NCBI RefSeq assembly: GCF_034702125.1
Contig: NC_085861.1
Coordinates: 56,829,350 to 56,893,349 of the forward strand
Origin: Engraulis encrasicolus
Taxonomy: Eukaryota > Chordata > Actinopteri > Clupeiformes > Engraulidae
Length of the DNA: 64,000 nucleotides
Reading direction: 5' to 3'
Shown: positions 51,701 to 61,641 of the stretch, piece by piece
How positions within the stretch are numbered: the stretch's first letter is position 1
How the letters are laid out: every line of letters starts with the position of its first letter
Position numbers and translations under genes: made by a program
The notes under the pieces: model-generated
What the model was told of the DNA's origin: nothing
The model's database searches: none
What the model saw: the letters and a program-made list of their open reading frames with translations, nothing else

Positions 51701-52351
51701 GAGCACTGAAACTGATCACTATCCATAATCACACCAAGGCTCTTGACTTAAATGTTAGTAAATGTATGAGGCAGTGTGTTTTTTTCTCCATACTGCTTTC
51801 AAGTCAATCGAACGTCACTAGATATTGCGTTATTTTGTGTAATAGCAGTATTTGTGCCTGGTATCTGCAAGTGTTTGACGAGTACAAGTATCATGATATC
51901 GGGGCTGATGAAGATACCAGAATTGGTATGGGTGCATCCCAAGATTCTAGGCAGGCACTACATTTCTGTCTTCCTTCTTTGTTCCAAAAAAAGATTTTCT
52001 ATTTTTAAAACTGTCTGAAGCGGAGATCTCCACCTCCTCCTCCAACTCACCTATCTGCAGCAGCACAGGAGTCACCAGGGCCGTCTCCATGGCGTAGCAG
52101 AATTCCCTGCCGAACATGATCGCGCCGTTCATCACCCACTTGGACATCGGGGTGCGGCGGCCAGGAGTGGCATCAGCGGCGTCACTGGTCGACCCGTCTT
52201 GGCTCTCGGCATCTTTCTTCTCCTTCTCCCCTTTAAGGAGGAGGAAGCCGTCATTGCCACCGCCTGGGCCAGGACGTTTATCCGGCAGCTCCGCCGCTGC
52301 TTCATCTGCACCACATGCGGCCTCTGTACCGCTGCCAGTCTTAGGGGCCAT
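33409..52351 (-). CDS. slc45a4: Solute carrier family 45 member 4 (8 coding exons)
   Basis: SLC45 proteins are 12-helix proton-coupled carriers; sugar, and for SLC45A4 polyamine/GABA-related transport, has been reported. Exons, high to low: 52351-52051, 49697-49509, 48876-48697, 45237-44944, 41760-40850, 40005-39906, 38341-38130, 33786-33409. They give 2565 nt, an 854-residue protein plus stop, against about 770-810 in mammals. TM1 ends in exon 1; the family signature KWGRRRP is near residue 135-141; a long cytosolic loop (about 285-590) separates TM6 and TM7; TM7-TM12 follow in exons 5-8. The start at 52351 has a perfect GCCGCCATGG context; an upstream in-frame ATG at 52366 has a poor one. 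The extra length is in the loop and an acidic C-terminal tail. Confidence 0.96.
34034..35788. mobile_element. 1.75-kb TIR element of unassigned family
   Basis: 15-bp perfect ends AGGGCGGAATTCTCC / GGAGAATTCCGCCCT, followed inside on both sides by CpG-rich 'acgcggaatttta' / 'aaaatatgcacgcgta' type sequence. Frames 34877-35149 and 35150-35365 are short and show no motif I recognise. Confidence 0.75.
36006..36212 (-). pseudogene. Tc1-type transposase fragment
   Basis: About 60 codons around WGCFAASG and [11 protein letters not shown]-terminal half motifs of Tc1 transposase. The N-terminal DNA-binding part and first catalytic aspartate are not seen. Confidence 0.75.
36345..36475 (-). mobile_element. 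Short tRNA-like SINE, copy 2
   Basis: On the minus strand, GTGGCGCTAACGGTAGGGCA then a body ending CACTGTCCTGTCAAC, matching 49311-49470. Confidence 0.62.
36680..36935 (+). mobile_element. tRNA-derived SINE of a second type
   Basis: The head 'cgtggcctaatggttaggga' resembles an A-box region. The body has 'ccttgagcaaggcacctaac' and 'gctccagggactgta', a block very common in fish SINEs. In slc45a4 intron 7. Confidence 0.7.
36957..38100. mobile_element. Foldback element next to slc45a4 exon 7 donor
   Basis: Starts GGGTCATTCCACGCCAAATC and ends with its complement (...GGCGTGGAATGACCC), with arms of roughly 400-450 bp matching through 'ctaagtgcgcggg' and 'cccccctccccca'. CAAT flanks both ends, a possible 4-bp duplication. 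It ends about 30 bp below the exon 7 splice donor. Confidence 0.88.
38130..38341 (-). CDS. slc45a4: slc45a4 coding exon 7
   Basis: Residues 659-729: [40 protein letters not shown] and [18 protein letters not shown], membrane helices 9-10. Phase 1 in, phase 0 out. Its donor lies about 30 bp from a foldback element. Confidence 0.97.
38700..38935. mobile_element. Dispersed small TIR element, partial copy
   Basis: Shares 'ttttctagtatgcccaaat' and 'catgtatgaaaagtgcaa' with the family and ends ATTACACAGTGCATG. The first end is missing. Confidence 0.6.
39906..40005 (-). CDS. slc45a4: slc45a4 coding exon 6
   Basis: Residues 626-659: [20 protein letters not shown] and [17 protein letters not shown] is a predicted glycosylation site in the loop before TM8. 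100 nt, phase 0 in, phase 1 out. Confidence 0.95.
40231..40653. mobile_element. Small TIR element, AAAGGAACAGTCCACC type
   Basis: Ends TTAAAGGAACAGTCCACC and GGTGGACTGTTCCTTTAA, about 420 bp, AT-rich interior. In slc45a4 intron 5. Confidence 0.82.
40850..41760 (-). CDS. slc45a4: slc45a4 coding exon 5 (large cytosolic loop)
   Basis: Residues 322-625 in one 911-nt, GC-rich exon. It has the phospho-motif [15 protein letters not shown], a QQQQQ run, [37 protein letters not shown], a serine/acidic stretch, then [20 protein letters not shown] and [20 protein letters not shown] (TM7). The RSKSDS and SMSDLY motifs are shared with mammalian SLC45A4. Phase 1 in, phase 0 out. Confidence 0.96.
41786..42169. 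mobile_element. hAT-type element, same family as gpr20 intron 3
   Basis: Ends TAGGGGTGTAAAT and ATTTACACCCCCA, flanked by perfect 8-bp duplications ATAGATGG (41778-41785 and 42170-42177). The first 40 bases and last 40 bases align with 57794-58106. A separate small element (about 41866-42080) is nested inside. It lies in slc45a4 intron 4, 25 bp above the exon 5 acceptor. Confidence 0.93.
41866..42080. mobile_element. Dispersed small TIR element nested in a hAT copy
   Basis: Begins TAAAGGTGCACTATGTAAG and ends ATTACACAGTGCACCTT. It is internally shortened and inserted within the 41786-42169 element, so it is the younger of the two. Confidence 0.8.
42959..43272 (+). CDS. Unassigned reading frame, probably element-derived
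   Basis: On the plus strand the frame encodes [40 protein letters not shown] and [15 protein letters not shown]. The W-rich pattern resembles a small beta-rich domain I associate with proteins of fish mobile elements, but I cannot name it. A polyadenylation-type AATAAAGAA follows at about 43526. The frame stays open upstream to 42832, but that part looks non-coding. It could be a processed copy or a transposon gene fragment within slc45a4 intron 4. Confidence 0.35.
44944..45237 (-). CDS. slc45a4: slc45a4 coding exon 4 (with polyglutamine run)
   Basis: Residues 224-322: [14 protein letters not shown] and [20 protein letters not shown], a membrane helix, then the start of the large cytosolic loop with seven consecutive glutamines encoded by a CAG run near 45048-45070. 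Phase 1 on both sides. Confidence 0.95.
45468..45614. repeat. Hairpin-forming inverted repeat
   Basis: 'agggttaacgttcggcgag' and 'ggtcgctaccgtggaatag' are mirrored by 'ctattccacaaagcgacc' and 'ctcgccgaaagttaaccc'. Stem about 55 bp. In slc45a4 intron 3. Confidence 0.8.
46044..46352 (-). mobile_element. tRNA-derived SINE, copy 2
   Basis: Minus-strand copy. The head reads GGTGAGCGGTTAGGGCGTCA and GGTTGCCGGTTCGACTCCC, with a canonical B-box GGTTCGACTCC. It is in slc45a4 intron 3. Confidence 0.85.
46937..47047. repeat. Hairpin-forming inverted repeat
   Basis: 'gtgaggttgttctgggacac' continuing into 'cctcacgggtgt' is mirrored by the sequence ending at 47047. Arm about 32 bp, perfect. In slc45a4 intron 3. 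Confidence 0.88.
48697..48876 (-). CDS. slc45a4: slc45a4 coding exon 3
   Basis: Residues 164-224: [40 protein letters not shown] and LNIHAFSAG, very close to mammals. Phase 1 on both sides. Confidence 0.97.
49311..49470 (+). mobile_element. Short tRNA-like SINE, copy 1
   Basis: 'ctgtggcttaacggtagggc' followed by 'gatttaattccggccc' (A- and B-box-like), then a pyrimidine-rich body ending 'tgtcctgtcaaaaataaagg'. An inverted copy is at 36345-36475. Confidence 0.65.
49509..49697 (-). CDS. slc45a4: slc45a4 coding exon 2
   Basis: Residues 101-164: [40 protein letters not shown] and a hydrophobic helix. This contains the SLC45/sucrose-transporter loop 2-3 signature with three arginines. Phase 1 on both sides. 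Confidence 0.97.
51286..51582 (-). mobile_element. tRNA-derived SINE, copy 3
   Basis: Minus-strand copy with GGTAAGCGGTTAGGGCGTCA and a B-box-like GATTCGACTCC. In slc45a4 intron 1. Confidence 0.84.
52051..52351 (-). CDS. slc45a4: slc45a4 coding exon 1 (start codon)
   Basis: Residues 1-101. A polar, acidic N-terminal tail, then [20 protein letters not shown] and [12 protein letters not shown], the first membrane helix. Donor ATAG|GTGAGT, phase 1. Confidence 0.95.
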
Positions 52352-55042
52352 GGCGGCGTTCTGCATGTGACCGGGGCTGATCGACAGGCCACTTGCTTTA
52401 CGTCACCCCCTTTGCTCTTATTTCCTCCTTGTTGGACCTCCCTCTCTTGCAAGCCCCTCTCTCTCTCTTCAGAACGTCCAAGATGATAAAGATGATGTCT
52501 CTCCCGCACACATTTCCGCATTAGACACACTAACTTAATGTGTCTCACGGGTAAGCAAAAGGATTACAACATTTGGTTTGACAGACTAATCTTAACCCTT
52601 TGGCCAGAAATCCATATTGGTTTTGAAAGTCGAGGTAGACAAAATGTGGGCGGCATGGCCAGTGGTACACACAACCGTTTGTGGAAAAGGACGTCAGGTT
52701 GTGGGATGTCAAGACCCTGCAATGGTGATTCTCCACCTTGTGCTGCATGAAGCATTTCTGTTTAGCCTGTGACAAGACAGAAACATGACATGCATAAACA
52801 ACACCATACCAGACACTTCCTTCAAGATGGTCCAACCAAAAAAGGAAGAACAACTATAGGTTTTCGTGAACTATAGGTTTTGCAACAGATAGGAAGCAAA
52901 AGGTACAGTTTACTAATGATTTACTTAATTTTAAACAAAACTAAACAAGAGCAATTCTAATCCTTCAGAAGTCTGAGCAATACCTCGTCTAACTGAGATG
53001 TCAGAAAGTTACATTAATTTAGTTTCAGCAGTGGTGCATGAATTTGCTTTCAGCAACGTGTGGAATTTGGTTTCAGCAACACTGATACATGATGCAATAT
53101 CCCTTCTTGCAATAACACCACATACCAAGACCCAGAACAACAAAACCAAGCGTTTTAAGGGTAGATGCTATTCAAAGGGGAAAGGGTAAATTTTAGGGTC
53201 AAGAACATTTCAACTGTTTGCAAGCACTGGGGGAAAAAACTTACCGGGTGGATATTACAAGAAATTCTTCTCTCTAAGTACAGCCTTGCCGTCAAGGGAA
53301 CTAGAGATCCCGTGGAAAACAGAAGTGGTTGGTAACACTGACAAGCAAATTGTGTCCACAGGTTGGTCGGTCGGTCGGTCGGTCATGCAAGTGATTGTCA
53401 CAAGAAGACCCACTATTGCCGGCACTTGCCAATCCCCCTGGGCGCGTACGTTCGTTGCTGCAGACGCAGAAGCAGGACTCCACCCTTGAGGAATCAAGTC
53501 AGGAATTTTCCAGCACACGAGACTGCGCTAGTCCAAACATGTTATTTCAGCCAGGTGAAAATCAGGTGATCAACCAGCCCTGTGCATCTATATCTGACAA
53601 TTGGAACAAAGGTGGATACATTTCACAGGTGGTTGAAAACATACTTGGAAGTATTAGCCTACCACTGTAGCACTCTGGCGGACACGCAGACAAAGTAGTA
53701 ACATTTAATAGAGTATTTATATACATTAACTAACTTAGGAGGCTGACGTGACGGCACTTGTTCAACCTTCACTCAATGGATCCCATCCCAACTAAAAGGT
53801 GTGCCAAGTTGGTGCATAACAATGACGTTGTTACGATTCATCTGTCACTGAAAGACCCTAAACCACAGCCAAAATATCAATAACTATGTAAACGGTTCAA
53901 GATGCAACTTCTTCACACGTAGCAATATCTATCCACCGCTTCAATGTTGCTAGCAAGTTGTTAGCATAGTTGGCTACAGCACTTGGCAACTGTAGCTTGG
54001 GCGAAACGCAACTAAACTGGATAGCGTTACTACGATTGGTTCCCGTTACACCCAGCTAGTTAGCGTCGCGAGAGTAACCCATCATTTGTGTTCTGGTTAT
54101 CCATGGGTTAGTTATTAATGCTCCGTTTTTAACCAGAGAGAGTCAAACAACCAACATTTCACTCACAACTAACAGCTCCTTCAGCTATGTAGCGTCATCG
54201 TAGAAGTACCACAGGTTCCTCAGAAGAGTCTCACAGATTTTATCGAAGCACCTAGCCTGCTAATGTTTACTAGCTTACCTGCTAGAAAACCATCGTCACG
54301 AATGACATCGTCGAATAATTGCACAACGCCGTCCTCTGTAGCACATTTTGGCGTCTGGTAAATGTTATCCACCTTTCTAGTAAATTAGTAGGTTCTACCA
54401 GACTACAGGTGATGATGCCATGTCTACCTGATTGATTGCCTATCAAACTTCAATCATGGCGAGGTGGAGGTGCGCCTCAGCGCATCGGGCACATTGTACA
54501 AAAGCCAGCTGAGCGTAGAAGCATCCACGAGTTTTCAGGGACGCTCACTCACCGACCAATAAAAAAGAACGTGGAAAAACACGTTATGCTAAAAGGTGGC
54601 CAACGTGCTAGCATTTACCCCCTAAACTGAGCTATTTCACAATAGTTTACTTCCCCAACAGCCTTTGGAGTAACTAGATAAGAAGGCAATTAATAACACC
54701 GTGTGATTAATAACTAGATTTTGCAGTAATGCCGTAGGCCTAAACGCAAGGCATTAGGGGGGAATGGTGAAGCTTGCATTTTGCCTGTAATTGTATACGC
54801 ACTTATTATAATAGGCCTAAAATGTGGTGGTGGTGTGGAATAGTTTTTTTTTTTCACTGAACATGCTTACGCGCGCGCGCACACACACACACGCACACAC
54901 ACACAGCTGGTCATAGGCCACAGTAGGCCTTACCTGACTCTTGCCATCTGATATGGACAGTGGGCCCTGTCTTTATGAAGTTAATCAAGGATTCACATCA
55001 TTATCTTCTAGTTTCCAACTCTTCGGTAGCCTATACATTTTT

Positions 55043-55404
55043 TTAAAGGGACAGTGTGTGAGATTTTTAGTTGTTTATTTCCAGAATTCATGCCGCCCAT
55101 TCACTAATGTTACTTTTCATTAATACTTACCACCACCATCAAATTCCAAGTATTCACTATGACTGGAAAAATTGCACTTTTCATGCATGAAAAGGATCTT
55201 CTCCATGGTCCGTCATTTAGAATTTCCCAAAATAGCCATTTTTAGCTGCAACAATGACTCTACTTGGACCATACTAGAAAATATTTATTTATTACTTAGT
55301 AAACTTTCATGTAAAGGTCAAATTTGGCAATAGGCTGCCAAGTTTCAATGAGCAGCATAGTTGCAGTACCTTTTTTGACCATTTCCTGCACAGTGTACCT
55401 TTAA
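55043..55404. mobile_element. Dispersed small TIR element, copy 3
   Basis: Begins TTAAAGGGACAGTGTGTGA and ends CACAGTGTACCTTTAA. Inverted relative to 863-1227. It lies between slc45a4 and gpr20. Confidence 0.85.
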
Positions 55405-55754
55405 AATTAGCACGAATACACAAGAGTTTGACAGATACTATTTAGTTATGCATGTATGTCTGTCTCTATGTGTTTTTTTTTTTGCCACATCGTGTGTAGG
55501 GCAGGCCTATATGGCAGCTATGTACCGGTGTCCAATACAAATTTCCTTCGGGACTATTAAAAAGAATCTCGAATCTTGAATCTTGAATTTATTTATAAAA
55601 TACATTTACAGTTTGCGAGGACCAAAATATTGAAGAAAAAAAATCATAAATAGATTTTAAAAAATAAAATAAAATGAACATGTGTAAAATACAGAATAAG
55701 AAAAATTACACAAGTACAGTAGCCTACACATACAAAATCATCATCATCATCATA

Positions 55755-55792
55755 GGCCTAATAACAATAATAATAATAATAATAATAATAAT
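55755..55792. repeat. (AAT)n microsatellite
   Basis: About eleven AAT units. Confidence 0.95.
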
Positions 55793-56427
55793 ATTTGGCC
55801 CAAAGCTTGAAAAGTTCATCAAAAATAGGAAGGAAAGAGTAGGCCTATAGGAAGTTTGGACCCTTTGTTTAAAGTTAGACATCTCTAATCATAAATGGAA
55901 AATTATTCCGCGGGCGATATGCATTCACACTAAACTTAAAGGCTCATTTTGAAGCTCACCAAATAAAGCTCACTTTGTCTTTATTTTTATGTTTTTGTCT
56001 TTGTATCGTAAATTATTTGCAGCATTCAATCCAGCTATATTCTCCTCCTAAGAATGTCAATGACCCCCTAGCTATCTATTCCTTGATAAATAATAGTTGT
56101 GGTTTTATAGCCTGGCCTTTCCATCTGTAAAATTCTGCTCAATTCACATTTCTGTTTATGTTACGCTTTGGCCAGGTCTTATAGGGCGAGATTACTCATG
56201 TCAACATACGGTACACCAATCAGTCAGCAAACAGGGGAAGAGGATGTGAACGATGATGCATTAGGCAGGTTATGTGTTCTGCTTCTGATTAATATTAACA
56301 TTTTGCACATTTCAAACTGCAATAGGGTTCACCACACCCTTCCCACCTGTCAATTTTGCAATTCCTGACACTTTGTACGAATGAAATTGTATGAGGGTAT
56401 GAGTGTGGTAGGGTATATGATAAGACC

Positions 56428-57285
56428 AGGACTGCATTTCCCAAAAAACATTTAAGTAGTACTCAAGCCTAGTAGTAGGTATAAGGCACACCGATATAAC
56501 ACATCATTAAATGTTTAAACATACAATAATTTTATAGGATTAAATAGATTTTTTTTTTCTCGCACACACAAGTAAAATTCCAGCACAAAGTGCATGTATG
56601 AGGTTAAATAGTGTACGTATGTATAAACTTTTAGCCATGATGTGAGACCTATTTCCGATGTATTGCCAAAGGGGCACCTCATACATACTACTATAGGCAG
56701 TGTCAGTGTAGTGCATGTATGATAGACAGCACACTAACATATTCCACACCACACAGGCCGGCACCGACTACCTTTTTGGGCTCTGGGCCTTAAGAGGCAC
56801 TTGGCAAGAGATGGAAGGGGAGCCATCCGAAGGGAAGCCATGGGAAGAGAATCCCTGAGAGACGCTGGTCTTGCATGCCCTGAGTGAGGCTGGCATTGGA
56901 GCTAACCTGCTCAGGCGTGTTCAGAAACTGGTCTATGTGCTTTGGGACTATTCTGCCTTTTGTGGACATAATTGGAAGAACTTGGGACTGTGAGGTATCC
57001 GTGTGGGGTCCTCCACAACGGTGAACTTAATAGGAGAGCCAGTTTGAAGACGGCTCAGGACTGTGCTCTTCCGTCATGGGAGGCATCTGTTTGTGCTGGC
57101 CCAGGGTTTCAAGGTAAGCTTGGTTGCCCTTACACCACATGAATGTAGTAGAATCATACATGCTTACGGCCACGTCAAATGTACACATCTTTACTGTTAG
57201 GAAAGTTTTTGTTGTAGGAATGTTGGGAGCCGTTAACTTCCTTACAACTACTTAAGAGTTTTTTGGGAAACACAGCTCAGGTTAC
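56428..57285. mobile_element. Candidate TIR element below gpr20
   Basis: 'tgcatttcccaaaaaac' with 'taagtagt' near 56432 mirrors 'actacttaagagttttttgg' near 57245. The interior shares 'gtgagacctatttccgatgt' with 17715-17765, another degraded copy. Confidence 0.6.
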
Positions 57286-57606
57286 TACACTGTAGGCCTA
57301 CCACAGCCTCCTCTTCCTGCAGTCAGTGCATGGTCATTAGCATCACTTTGTTGGCGAGTTCATATCTCTCTCTTCCCCACTCATCTCCTTTCAATCTGTC
57401 CTCTATATATACAGTGTATAAACAGCAATAATGACATGGTAATGCTTTCTTTTACAGTGCAATAATTACCATGTACTTTCTGGGTAACAACAGGGTAACA
57501 TAGAGAACTTACATGGTAGGTAAACAGGGAGTAATTACAAAGTACACAGAAAGTACACAGTAATTATTTACAGAAACTGTTCGTAAATGAAAGCATTACC
57601 TGCCTT

Positions 57607-57786
57607 TTATACAGCAGCCTCCTCTTCCTGTGGTGTTTCCAAATTCATCAGCATCATGCCGTTGGAGATGGCCGACGGGGTCCCGGCGGACCCTTTGGAG
57701 CTCTTCTGCATGCTGGTGACATCTCCGCTGGTCTGCTGCTGCTGCTCGGCGGCCTCGACCTTCTGGAAGAAGCTCCTCATGGTGGC
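57607..57786 (-). CDS. gpr20: gpr20 coding exon 4 (C-terminal tail, stop)
   Basis: Residues 300-358: [20 protein letters not shown], then [14 protein letters not shown], ending EEEAAV. The conserved FQ|AT junction across the intron and the SSKGS tail identify it as GPR20. Stop at 57607-57609. Confidence 0.95.
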   Translation of the reverse strand, partial: ATMRSFFQKVEAAEQQQQTSGDVTSMQKSSKGSAGTPSAISNGMMLMNLETPQEEEAAV

Positions 57787-60700
57787 CTGCAAGTAGGGGT
57801 GTAAATCAGAGCCTTCATGACGATTCGATTCTATAACAATTTCTTAGGCCAACAATTCGATTAATTTCGATACTTAGGAATGCTCCATGATTCAATTAAA
57901 TTAGACACAATTCAAATCAATGATTCATGTTTTACCTTCCAGGCTAGACTTATGTGTATTTTTTAAAAATAGGTTAACAAAATCAGAAATATCTGTATGC
58001 ATTTTATTTGAGGAACAACGTTATTACAGTCACAACTCTCCTGTGAACGACTCGCTTAATTGAATCGAATTGCATCGATACAAATCGATTATTATTTACA
58101 CCCCTACCTGGAAGTTGTTGGTGACGAAGCAGTAGACCACGGGGTCCAGGCAGCTGTTGAGGCTGCTGAGGGTCACTGTGATGTGGTACGCCACTACGTG
58201 GTGAGGCAGCTCTGGATGGAAGTAGACCAGCACCTGTCATGTCAATCATGAGAATGTGTTAACATTTGTTGCCTCTTTGTTCAAGATGGGCCCGCCGGTG
58301 GGGCCTGCCCTGCTCACTCTTAACTGTAAAGACTCAGCCATCATCATAATAACAATACTGCTATAGCATTACCGAGATCTTTAAAGGTGCACTGTGTAAT
58401 ATTTTTTGCAGTCTCTTGCTTTCCAGAATTAATGCTGCCCATTCAAAAATGTTACCTTTTTTCACAATTACGTACTTACAACCACCATCAAATTCTGAAT
58501 ATTCTTTATCAAATTCTGAGTATTCTTTATGACTGGGAAAAGGCACTTTTCAAACATGAAAAGGCGGATCTTCCTCTGTACGCCATTTTGAATTTCGAGA
58601 AATATACATTTTTACCTGTGCTTTGCTCATACTAGTAAAATATTAGTTCATTATTTAGTAATATTCATGAAAACATCAAATTTGGCAATAGGCCGCAGTT
58701 TCAATGAGCAGCATGGCTGCAATACCTCCTCTGTCCACCATCCTACACACCGATTAAGACTTTGTTGTTACAATTTTAGTGACAGTGATGTTACAATAGA
58801 GGCTCTGCGGAAAGGGATTAACTCACCAATTATGACCATCTTTGCGTGCACATTTGTTTTTTTCATGTGTTATATGATGCTATGTGCCAGATTTGTGTAA
58901 GTGATGAGTTTGGTCTGGGCATTGCTTAGCAGTCTCCTGTTTAGCAACACAACTTTGTATCGACCACGTGGGAACAAAAGTAGCCATGGGAGGTTTGGCA
59001 TTAACCAAATATGTAAGACCAACACGACATGTGTTGCTCTAGTGCAGGGGTCCCCAAACTTTTTTTCTCTGAGGGCCACATTATCGTTTCTGACTGTGAT
59101 CAGGGGCCGGGATCAATCATGTGGGCTGTATACTAGGCCACTGCCTGTTATAGCCATAATTTCTAGCACGGCAATCGCCATTACACGCTGAAGAAGGGCT
59201 CTGCCCGAAACGTTCGTAGGCGAATAAACAGAGAAAAATCTGAAGAGTGCTGTCCTTCGCTTCCTTCATTCATAATTTCTAGCACAAAATATTATTATTA
59301 TATCATTATTGATTTGCAAAAGAAGTGAGCACATGTTCTTCAATTTGAAATACCACAGGTTTTCCTTATAATTTCCAATAACCATGAAAAAATAGCAAGG
59401 AAAGATTAGATAACTAGAAAAGCACCCAGAGTGTGCAGACCTCCGCCAAGGATGTTGATACTACTGTGCACATATATGAGTGTATGATTTGTTTAACTTT
59501 TGTTTTGAGAAAGTTGAGGAAGTTTGCCATTCAATATAATATAAAGAGAAAGGAGGATTAGAAAGTCTAACCGTTCGTGTAACCGAATCCCAAAAGTTTC
59601 CACTGCGCATCTCCTTCTACATCCCCCTCCCCCAACGACATCAAAACAACCTAGAAACAGACCCTGAACGTCATACAAAATACACGTTTTTTGATGTTGA
59701 TGAACGTCGACCAAAATGCAATAGCCTGTGCTTTTTGTAATGAAGGTTGTTTGTAATTCAGGTGCTGCTTATTAACTTCTCTAAATAGGCTATAGAGTGA
59801 TAGCTTTAAGCCTCATGACAAATTAAAAGCAAATATCGTTGTCAATTTAAACATCCCTCTCAGACTCATGGCGAATGTTTTAGGCTAGGTTATAGCAATC
59901 GTAGGCCCTATTAACCTAATCTAGCCTTATGCGCAAAAGGTAAAAATCAACCTACTTGAAAGCTTGTAATCACGCGCTACTGCAGCCTAATTAGTGAAGG
60001 GAATGTAATGTTTTTGACCAACAGCACTAAACAACCAAAGAAGGGTTAGGCCTATTTGTTTTTCCTACGATGGTATGCATTATTGTCATGGGTCACTGTC
60101 TGGTCTTGGCGCTGTCGGCTGAAGTGCATTTTCCTCTCCGTATTCACTATTCACCGTTGTTAATCAGTTCACGTAGGCCTACATTGCTGTTGCGCTTTGA
60201 GGTCCATCTCGCAACTGTTAACTTTAAATTCAGTGAAGGGGGTGTAATGCATTTGACCAGCATTGTGAACTTACACAGCCACAAATTCCATATTTTTGGC
60301 GATGGTAGGCTACCTAATTGTCAACCATCTCGCAACAGTGCACATCCACTTCACACACATTTTAACTTCAACGAGGGTGTAGCCTACAGGTTGCCAGCTG
60401 ATGAGCAACTTTTTAGGTTGATGTTGGAGCGTCAAATGAGACATTCGCAGCCCGTTCCGTAGGCAAGGCTACTGCTTAATGGCGCAGGCAAATCCGTGTG
60501 GAATATTCCCGGTGCTCGGCCATTATGCATCCTGTCGGGCATTGTGATCCCTGTCCATCTCGCAAACAACTTGGGGTTCACTTTAAATGTAGCTAAGGGG
60601 ATGGAATGAATTTTACCAGAATTGTGAACGTACATTCTTATTTTGGCAAGGGAGCCTAATAAATTCGACAGCATTGTGAACCCAAGTCACAGTCCACAAA

Positions 60701-61597
60701 AGCATTGTTAACGTACACGATCACATATTCCATATTTTTGACAACGTAATTAATTAGACAGAATTGCCAACCTAAACTATCTGCGGGCGTGGTCACTGTC
60801 CATCTCGCAACAGCAATGATAAAAATAAAGGCCAACAATCACAAATTCCATATTTTTTGGCAGCGGTGGTAATTCATTTGACAGGATGCTGCCTGCGGCT
60901 GAGCAACATTATGAAATGCACTTGGCGTTGGAGCTGGGGAGCTATTTTTCTTCCCGTGTAGAAGCGCTGAATGACAAGGGGGAGGCATTCCATGTGCTCA
61001 GGGGGGAGGAGGGAGATGTGCTCAGGGGGGAGGAGGGAGATGTGATCCAGACCTGCCCCCCGCCCTGCACACTGCAGTTGAACATACTTGGAGTGAAGCG
61101 CAGGCACGCCAGTGCTCTGTGCTTGGGAGCTCGCGCGCATCTTGTGGCAGGCAGTGAAATAGCAGGGAACGAACGAACGAACAAACAGGAAAAAAATAGC
61201 AGGGAACGAACGAACACAGACAACACAGAGACTCAGGTGATCACATAACCTCCTGGCGGAGGTAAATATAGTGATTGACAGTTTAGGAGTGATAGAAATG
61301 TTAGGCCTGTTTATATTACAGTGAGATGAGAAACTATCAAGACAAGAAACTTCTGGTGATTAACACTAAGTTAGTGAAGATTTAACTGTAGGAAGGCCTG
61401 TTGATAAACAAAATAAAATATTTAAAAAATATATTTTATCTTTTTTTTCTGTGAGGATTGCTTCTTTGGGCCAGTTCAAATGGTGAGATGAAGAGAGGTG
61501 GAGGGCCGGTCAAAGGGGCCTGGCGGGCCGCATCCGGCCCCCGGGCCTTAGTTCTTAGGCCCGTTCTAGCGTGAAATAACACACCCTTTATTATTAC

Positions 61598-61641
<44 letters not shown>

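Larger units (their letters stand above)
52352..57606. other. Interval between slc45a4 start and gpr20 stop
   Basis: It should hold the slc45a4 promoter with a 5' untranslated exon. A strong minus-strand donor CAG|GTAAGC near 54280 could end such an exon, unproven. Also present: a GGTC tandem at 53345-53383, a CA tract at 54874-54905, the 55043-55404 element and the 56428-57285 element. No other coding signal seen. Confidence 0.5.

Noticed and set aside
60070..61248. Frames of 120-130 codons in gpr20 intron 2
   Set aside because: They run through recurring short phrases and GA-rich repeats, with no domain.
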